In this document: positions 57,451 through 64,000 of the stretch, in pieces
Position numbering within the stretch: the stretch's first letter is position 1
Layout of the letters: each line of letters starts with the position of its first letter
Assembly (NCBI GenBank): GCA_032629725.1
Contig: JAFEVB010000018.1
Span: 682,001 to 746,000 of the forward strand
Source of the DNA: Gremmenia infestans
Lineage: Eukaryota > Ascomycota > Leotiomycetes > Helotiales > Hamatocanthoscyphaceae
Direction: 5' to 3'
DNA: 64,000 nucleotides
Notes under the pieces: model-generated
Database searches by the model: none
Told to the model about the DNA's origin: nothing
Seen by the model: only the letters and a program-made list of their open reading frames with translations
Translations under genes and position numbers: made by a program

Positions 57451-57666
57451 GGCCAAAATGATATGATACTCCAAGAAGCTGTTGTAACTGTACTTCAGTA
57501 ATGTGGGTGAACGACGGGCTTAAAAGGTTTCGAGTGAACGAGCGGCGAGCGTCGACGGGGGAATGTTTAGTGCACCGTCACGAAGGCGGTGTGCGGTATG
57601 GCTAGCGCTTCGCGATTGCAGAATATAAGCGCGCGCCTACTGGGTACGGGTGGGAAATCTTGATAG

Positions 57667-59012
57667 CTTTATGAATCAATTGGCCTAAACTCAAATATTT
57701 TTGAGAACTAGAAGGGCTTGTACGCGCCCTACAGAGGCGTGGTGCTGTTTCGGGTTCGCGCACAGTACTTCCAAACTGTGAAGAGATATGACCGAGTGTT
57801 AGAAGCTTTTGATAACTGGGATGTTCAAGAGGTTGACAGTCCGCGTATCCTCAATGATGGATCTCAAGCACCCTACGATACCGAACATGTGTACGGAGGC
57901 CAGTCGATAGGCTAGTTCTTCAGCGAGTACATCAGTATGGGTAGATTGTCCTGGTGGTCAGTCGGATACACTCCTGGTACTCCTATTGATGATGCTCGTT
58001 TCGGCTGCACTCCTACCGATACCGGTGCCAGGACTGCCAGCTGGGTTAACCAGTGGATCAAGGGCAGACAAGATGACACCTGGGATTTTAATGTTGGAAG
58101 CTTTGCCGGACGTATCACTACGGTCGTTAGCAATTTTGGCAGGCGTGTACTTCAGGAGCTTGAAGGCATAGTACGTCCAAATCCGCTCTGTGATTCTCAT
58201 ATTCTTGAGAGCCGAGATTGGATCAACCTCCTGGCTCTTAAACAACTGATTAATACACGTACTTGTTTTTATAAACAGAAAAACCTTGACCGATTGGTAG
58301 TCTTCCCATCGCGACCAAAATTTGATGAAGGTGCTCTGTTTAGCGGCGGCAACATTCAAGTGATCTTGATCCCTGCTTTTCCAATTGTACTATGCTGACT
58401 TGAGCATTGCGAATAGATACACCGGAGACAGTTTTGCAGCAATGGGATACCAAGAATAATTGCTTACTATAAAAGAATTAGGGATGGGATTAAGTTATAT
58501 GAACCTCCCCGACATTATAGACGCCTACCGTCTCACCTATGAGGGGATATATACACTCATGCAATCCAATACATGGTATTCTTAGCAAAATCCAAATGGT
58601 CCGGTGCCTGCAATGCAGGATAAGTGGAAGGCTTACAACCATGAGCTGTTGGACAATATTGTGGTGAAGTCCTATAAGGTTGCTTCGACATGGTTCAATA
58701 GACTTGAGTAAGTTTTCCCGCTCTTTAGAACCGGTATATGGAGATAATATATTCTCAGCGGGGTGAATATGCCACAGTTTTACCAAAACCTCTGGATCAG
58801 TGTGCTTACCACTCAAGAGCGCAACATGAATCTTGTGAATGTTTACGTAAGTCCAATGCAAAACCTTGGATTCTTGCTTTATCTCTTTAAAGGTAGTCTC
58901 CTTTGGTCTAATTTCTCTGCTAACTCGTTAATCATAGTGCAATAATTTGCCCCAGACGACTCTGCCCGTAACAGAATTCCTTAGCAATCCATTGCCCATT
59001 AGTGGAGCGTAG
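57667..59012 (+). pseudogene. Multiply interrupted relic gene (right-arm copy)
   Basis: Three coding-like blocks on the plus strand. Block 1 (57,667-58,398) contains GLYAPYRGVVLFRVRAQY, an NWDV segment and WWSVGYTPGTP...RFGCTPTDTGARTASWVNQW, broken by TAG at 57,709-57,711 (after AAC) and 57,913-57,915 (after GGC). Block 2 (about 58,400-58,708) reads IANRYTGDSFAAMGYQE, a TAA, then LGMGLSYMNLPDIIDAYRL, a TAG near 58,584 and a Trp/Asn-rich helix ending WFNRLE before a GTAAGT-like donor. Block 3 (58,763-58,846 and 58,938-59,012) is joined by a clean GTAAGT...CATAG intron and ends in LPISGA then TAG. Each of the four stops would become Gln if the first T were C. No family is recognised; a secreted or enzyme-like globular protein is possible. 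The mosaic shows a gene no longer under selection. Confidence 0.55.
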
Positions 59013-59414
59013 ATATTAGATCTATATAAGTCGCTCTCTATAGTAGCTCAATCATATACATAATATCTATTGAAAAGTCATATTCAATCTTGGTCTCATT
59101 TGAAATCATATAAACTTCTCGCTTGTAGGAGCAATAGATGACCTCCTAAAATCAAGAAGTAACCTTGGACCTTAGTGACTTTGATCTGCCGATAGAGACA
59201 GTAGGCCCAAATCAGGATACCCTGCCAAACAACGACTTTGAAGCTTTGCCTGGCAGGGTTAACAGAGGGGCTATTTACACGTGATAACACGAACAAAACT
59301 ACCGATAAAGCCCATCGCTGGTCGACACCTTACCCTCCTATTCAATGCTCACCACTCGCCAACTTTTATATTATCTCCGCATAACAACGAGATATCATCT
59401 GATCTTCAGACCAA
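59013..59414. other. Spacer between relic gene and pseudokinase (right arm)
   Basis: Mirror of 51,497-51,898. It contains a CACGTGATAACACG element at about 59,279-59,292 and the probable pseudokinase promoter. No gene seen. Confidence 0.4.
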
Positions 59415-60483
59415 ATGGCTCCAGTTCGCCCACCCACTGGCATCGGGCCGGTCGACCAGTACGGCGTGTACGGCCTCAGTGCTTGTCGAACAGAGGACAA
59501 GAAATCCCTCATTATTTACCCCGAGAATTATAGACCTCAGAACGACCCAGAATATGAGGATCCGAACGGGTCTGCGCATGCGTGGCAGAACCAGGAAGAG
59601 GCGATGGAACAGCTGGGTTGGCTGAAGAAGATCCATGAGATTATTGGGGCGAGTGATCCAATCTCGCATCCACGTGTACAGAGGTCAGTTTGTATCCGGT
59701 GCGAGAAGAGTCTACAAAACTGACTCAGTTTTCAGGCTTTTGAAAACTCAAACCGGAACCGGATTTCCCGTCGTTGACTTCGTCGATAAAGGTGATTTGT
59801 ATAGCTTTCTGCGCACGAATCCTAAGCCTGTAGTCCCATCTGGCAAGGGATCCGAGAATCCCTTGACTCTTAAGTACGTCAATTTATCGAGAAGAATTTT
59901 GAGAAAAGATTCTAGACTTACAATTTGCAGACTTCGCTGGGCACTAAATATCGCTTCAGCCCTGGCCTTCTTACACACTAAAAACATTGTATTTGAAGGG
60001 CTCTCTCCAAATAACATCCACCTACGGTCTGACCTCTCAGCCGCTCTTGTCGATCTAGACGTCGCAGCCTACAAAGAGCAAACGGGTAGCAACGGCATAG
60101 AAGGCGGCTACCGAAGTCCTGACTGGCATGAAGAGCCTTTCGCCGACCAGCCTGAAACCTGGATCACACCTTCGCAAGATATCTATACGTTTGGATCGTT
60201 GCTATATTACTTGTTAGTAGAGGAAGACCCTGAACCGTGGAGGGATGAGGAGGACATGCCGGAGCTTGAGGAGAATGATCTGGATGAGATTATTAGGAAG
60301 TGCTGGGTGAGAGAATTTGGCAGTATGGATGAGGTTGTGAAAGCTGTGAAGAATATTGTGGCGCAGGAGGGGTTAAAGTTGAGTGGGCAGGATGATATTA
60401 TGGTTGATGCTTCCGTTGAGCGGTTTGAGGCTGCTGGGATCTTTTCAAAAATGATTAAGCGATTTGAGGAATCTTCGGCTTAA
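59415..60483 (+). CDS. Pseudokinase-like protein (right-arm copy)
   Basis: Exons 59415-59683, 59736-59873 and 59931-60483, 319 aa, identical to the left-arm gene at 50,428-51,496. Intron 1 has a GTCAGT donor and TTTTCAG acceptor, intron 2 a GTACGT donor and TTTGCAG acceptor. The catalytic HRD and DFG motifs are replaced by FEG and DLD. Confidence 0.7.
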
Positions 60484-60609
60484 GCCCTATCCTGGCGGTC
60501 TTGAGAGGCAGGAGGACTTTGTAGAAGGTATATTCCTTTAGCAAGACCATTTTATGACGAACGTCTTCACGTCACAAGACTATCATACTAAGATAAGAAT
60601 ATACTTTCG

Positions 60610-60843
60610 CGAGTAATCCCTGCAGCGGACATGTTAGCAATGGCTGTTGAGGCCTGCAAGCAGCTGGCTGATCAGAGCAAGGAGCTTGACAGCTTTCTTT
60701 TCAAAAACGTCTCTTTCCATTCAGCACTAACGATACCCGATAGTCCTAGTGGTATCGAGGTAAACATGTGCTTACGGCCTCAGAAGAATGTGAATGAGAA
60801 AGATGCTGGATGGCACGATTTCCGACTGTACACGACCAAGTAA
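60610..60843 (+). pseudogene. Orphan polyketide synthase dehydratase fragment (right-arm copy)
   Basis: Mirror of 50,068-50,301. The frame from SRVIPAADMLAM to RLYTTK resembles the N-terminal hot-dog half of a reducing-PKS dehydratase. The catalytic His of a DH domain is normally upstream of this part and is not present. A GTAAGC donor-like site overlaps the TAA, but no frame-keeping exon follows. Confidence 0.65.
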
Positions 60844-60933
60844 GCTGGGCTTTTATTCTCAGGCTTTCATTTCTGTTTGTGTAATCGAATTCTGAAACCG
60901 GTTTCTCAAAAATGTTAGCTACCAGGCTTTTAG

Positions 60934-62139
60934 GTGTCAATCGAGGGAATAGTAGATGTCCCAAACCTTATGCGGCAAGATCCCCTATTCTACATTCTCC
61001 ACATATTACCAAGAGACTTTGATTGCAAGAAACCTCCAAGCTACGACATGATTTCCAGATGGGCTTTCCTCGAAGATCACTTAGCAACCATCACACCCAA
61101 GGATGCTCCGCGACTGGACCCAAAGCTTTACGATCGATACAGTTACTATGCCGCACTCCACGAACTGTACTCTCTTATGCATCTCCATAGGCCAATGCTG
61201 GATATTCTCGAAGGAATTGAAAAATTCTCACCAGAAGAAATCAGGAAGTTAGGACGCCCAAGTATCTTTCGGCACCAAATTGAGAAGATCTTGGAGGAAG
61301 AATATAGACTGCCGGGGGATCATGCAGCCTCGAAGTTACTTTTTCGTTTCACCAAATCGTTCGACATTTGTCCTACTAATAAGCAAGCAAAGCTAGAGTA
61401 CTTTTATAGCATGAAGATAGCTAAGAGTAACTTCTGGTCGATCATGCGGGGAAAACAACAGACATTAATGAAGCAAAAGAAGGGGCCACTCTGGTCAGCA
61501 GAAGAAATCGAAGCAGATTTGAAAATTATCTCTTCCGACACAGAGCCTGAATACAAAATCCTGCTAGCATCCAAAAGACAGACAATCATACACACAATCG
61601 AAAGACTGTCGCGTCCTTCCACTCTACCTTCTACCACAACATCTCAAACAGAATAGGGCTCTACTCCTGAAATAGCAAAGCTCGACAGCAAATCCACCAA
61701 ACCCAAAGCAAAACCCAAAACCCGCGCCAAAGAACCAATTCTCGATATCTCATCCCTCGCGATCGCCCTCAAACAACCAGCACCCCCACAACAGCACCAA
61801 CTATCCACCCCCGTCAAAGCCATAACCCTCCGCATCCTCGGCATGATTCTCTCATCCTCAACCGATTCTGGCCCCGCCGGCAAGCTAGTCAACGGGGACG
61901 ACTTCGTCTTCGCTATGCAAGACGCGGGTTTCTCATCGGGCTCGGAAGTAGTATTTCAGCCCGAAGACGGCAATGAGTGGGGGTGGGGTGGGAAAATCAA
62001 TTTCCACAAACCGTATCCGGTGGGGAAGATTGATCGGGTCTTTCTAAGGGCTATGGGGAGGAGGATGGGGAGGAGGTATAAAGTGGGGTTGGGGGGGGTG
62101 GGGGGGGGGTGTTTGTTGTTAGGGAAAAGTGAGGACTGA
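60934..62139 (+). pseudogene. Uncharacterised gene split by TAG (right-arm copy)
   Basis: Mirror of 48,772-49,977. The frame is open from 60,934 (first ATG at 60,965-60,967 by codon) to TAG at 61,654-61,656 and from there to TGA at 62,137-62,139 with no other stop. The identical stop in both arms means it predates the arm duplication, or that both arms are the same molecule. Confidence 0.55.
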
Positions 62140-62326
62140 AGTGGTTGCTTGGTGAGCCTGTTGGATTGGGCGTTTTCTTTTGGTTTGTTGATACTTCTTA
62201 TAGCTAAATGTTGTTGACTGATTCTGACTCTGCCCCTGCTTTGGAGTAGTCACCTAGATACTGTATATTCTTTTGACACATGAGTAAAATTTATAAAAAA
62301 CCTTATTATTATACTGGCTAATTCCC

Positions 62327-63977
62327 TCACAAGCTATCCACAACATTCCTCCCATCCACATAGAACGCCCGAATAACTCCAGCCTTCGCTTCATCATAAT
62401 CGATCTTCCCTAGAGTTTCCTGCAGCGCCTCCCGCCTCTCTACCAACATCCGCGCAACATCAGCCCACTCAAGCATATCCCTCTCCTCACCAGCCCACAG
62501 CCCACGACCAGCCGCGACATCAACAGCACTCAATCTCTTCTCCTGCTTCCGCACCACGCCATCCACAACCACCATCTCGATATCCCCCGGACTACTGTGC
62601 AGCACCACGGCCGCAACAGCGTCATGCTGCGCACCACATATCATACTGGGAGAGCTCGCATCAAACACGACAAGATCAGCCAGTTTGCCCACAGCAAGCG
62701 AGCCAATTCGATCGTCCATGCCAATCGCCCTCGCGCCGTTAATCGTGCCGAGGTTGAACGCCTCTTCGACGGTCTTGTACACCTTAGCGGGCACTTTGCT
62801 CTGGGCCAGAAACGGCTGGTTGTATGTACCACGCGCGCTTTGTAGCAGGAGCCGCATTTCGCCGGGGATGGAAGCGGTGTTGTTGGAGTGGCAGTCTATG
62901 CCGAGCGAGCAGTGGGACTGGATACCTAGTTTTGATTGGAACGCGACGGGCTCGCCGTGGCCCATCTGCAGCTCTGTGGATGGCGTGACCGATACGTGGC
63001 TGTTGGTGTTTAGAAGCAAGGCTGCTTCGTCGGGATCCATGTTAGAGCCGTGGGAGAAGAGAATCGAGGAATCGAGGAGGCCATGGGAATGAAGGGTTTC
63101 GATGGCTTTCAGTTGTGCTTGAGCTGATCAGTATGCCGTTTGGTCTTTTGTGTTGAAAAGTGTGAGTGACTTACAAGGGACTGCGGCGCGGACGTAGTGT
63201 GTTGTGATTATTTTGACGCCAGCTGCTTTTGCTTTCGAGAAGAGATTCACGAGGACTTCTTTAGGAAGGTAGGTACCGTCGAATGCGAGCCCAAGCTGTA
63301 CTCGGCCGTTTCCGAATGGAGATTTCGAGCCAAGCTCTTGAAGTGTCTTTAGGACCCATTCGGCGAGCAGGTCTTGACCCAGGGTAAAGGGTTTCCAATT
63401 CTCAACTGGGGCGATGGGGCAGTATCCGAAGATCGACCTGATTCCCGAAGAGACGGTTGCGGCGATTGCTGCTTTGCCTGAGGGGAAAAGGTGAGTAAGT
63501 ATCTTTTTCGAATCATGTCTTACTTACTATGCTCAGCGGATATATTGACAGATGCATGATCAACCACGGTTGTAGTTCCAACATCCAGGCACTCTAAAGC
63601 ACCGCCCAGCTCTCCCCAGAAGATGTCTGTCGGGCTGTGCACAGAAGCGGCAAAGTTTCCTATAGGCTAGTTAAACTATAGCTCTTGATATCAATAGAGT
63701 GTTGCTTACCAGGACCAAAATATTCGAGCAACGTATGATTCGCATGACGTCCCTTGAGCAGGGTCTGCCAAACGTGGTGATGTGTATCTATGAAGCCGGG
63801 AGAGATAATCTTGTCGGTACAATCGACAACTTGAGTTCCCGGAAAAGGACTTATACCGGATTCAATCTTCTTAATAAGATTTCCTTCAATCAGGAGATCT
63901 GTTTTGGAGGCATGCACGTGATCGTGTTCATCATGAATTAAGACTGTGCCGCCTTGAAGGAGGATTGAAGCTACCAT
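62327..63977 (-). CDS. Amidohydrolase, cytosine-deaminase/AtzA-like (right-arm copy)
   Basis: Mirror of 46,934-48,584: exons 63977-63710, 63659-63528, 63477-63175, 63123-62327, 499 aa, same metal motifs. Only 23 bases of its 5' flank lie inside the window, so whether its promoter and the neighbouring MBL-fold gene are also duplicated cannot be seen. Confidence 0.86.
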
Positions 63978-64000
63978 ATTGAGGGAAGTTGAAATGTATA

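Larger units (their letters stand above)
56187..64000 (-). repeat. Right arm of large inverted repeat
   Basis: Mirror copy of 46,911-54,724 (coordinate sum 110,911 throughout). It is cut by the window edge just 23 bases upstream of the amidohydrolase start codon, so the full arm length is not known. Confidence 0.95.

Noticed and set aside
39509..64000. Reassignment of TAG to glutamine as an explanation of the in-frame stops
   Set aside because: Well-supported genes in the same window end in TAG (27,923-29,235; 53,461-54,702), and core genes contain no internal TAG, so nuclear code change is not needed.
1..64000. tRNA or rRNA genes and CRISPR arrays
   Set aside because: I scanned for B-box-like GGTTCRANNCC and its complement and saw no cloverleaf-compatible candidate; no rRNA-like or spaced-repeat arrays were seen. 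A covariance-model search would settle short RNAs.

Overview
The window is nuclear DNA from a filamentous ascomycete (Pezizomycotina). A Leotiomycete is my best guess, inferred from overall gene content and intron style only. Genes are interrupted by short introns (about 43-230 nt) with GTRAGT-like donors and CTAAC/CTGAC-like branch sites. Intergenic spaces are long and rich in short tandem repeats such as (TAGG)n. The gene set is typically fungal: GWT1, a Cps1-like GT2 synthase, a Kin4-type kinase, a Clr5-domain protein, a CorA-like transporter and a Faa1/Faa4-type acyl-CoA synthetase.

Bases 1-38,600 look like ordinary core chromosome. In order: a long gene-poor stretch (1-5,823); a membrane GT2 polysaccharide synthase (5,824-7,524, +); another long gap; an uncharacterised BTB-like protein (-); GWT1 (+), the inositol acyltransferase of GPI-anchor synthesis; a Kin4-like kinase (+); an acidic/basic lysine-rich protein built from ten exons, several of them mini-exons (-); a four-TM membrane protein (+); a Q/P-rich protein with a Lys/Val tail (+); a Clr5-domain protein (-); a CorA-like transporter (+); an atypical SDR (-); and a long-chain acyl-CoA synthetase (+).

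Bases 39,500-46,200 are accessory in character. A DUF7708-type STAND/NLR-like gene (-) is interrupted by one in-frame TAG. It lies head-to-head with a tiny candidate membrane protein (+) and a DUF7025-AAA ATPase (+) that carries an apparent one-base frameshift. A small ORF relic and a metallo-beta-lactamase-fold protein follow.

From about 46,911 to the right edge the window is one arm-spacer-arm palindrome. The left arm (46,911-54,724) and right arm (56,187-64,000) are mirror copies: every gene pair obeys left + right coordinate = 110,911, with no indel, and the right arm runs off the window. Each arm carries an amidohydrolase, an uncharacterised gene split by a TAG, an orphan PKS dehydratase fragment, a pseudokinase, a multiply interrupted relic gene and an atypical protein-kinase-like gene. 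The 1.46-kb spacer contains degenerate TTAGGG-type repeats followed by CCCTAA-type repeats, the polarity of two chromosome ends joined tip to tip. Either a real telomere (sister-chromatid or homologous-end) fusion or a fold-back assembly/read artefact explains this. The sequence alone cannot decide, but it places the right half of the window next to a telomere.

Across the accessory and subtelomeric part, several reading frames are cut by TAG/TAA codons where a CAG/CAA codon would restore the frame. This is the change expected from RIP-type CpA-to-TpA mutation, and it fits a decaying subtelomeric gene set.
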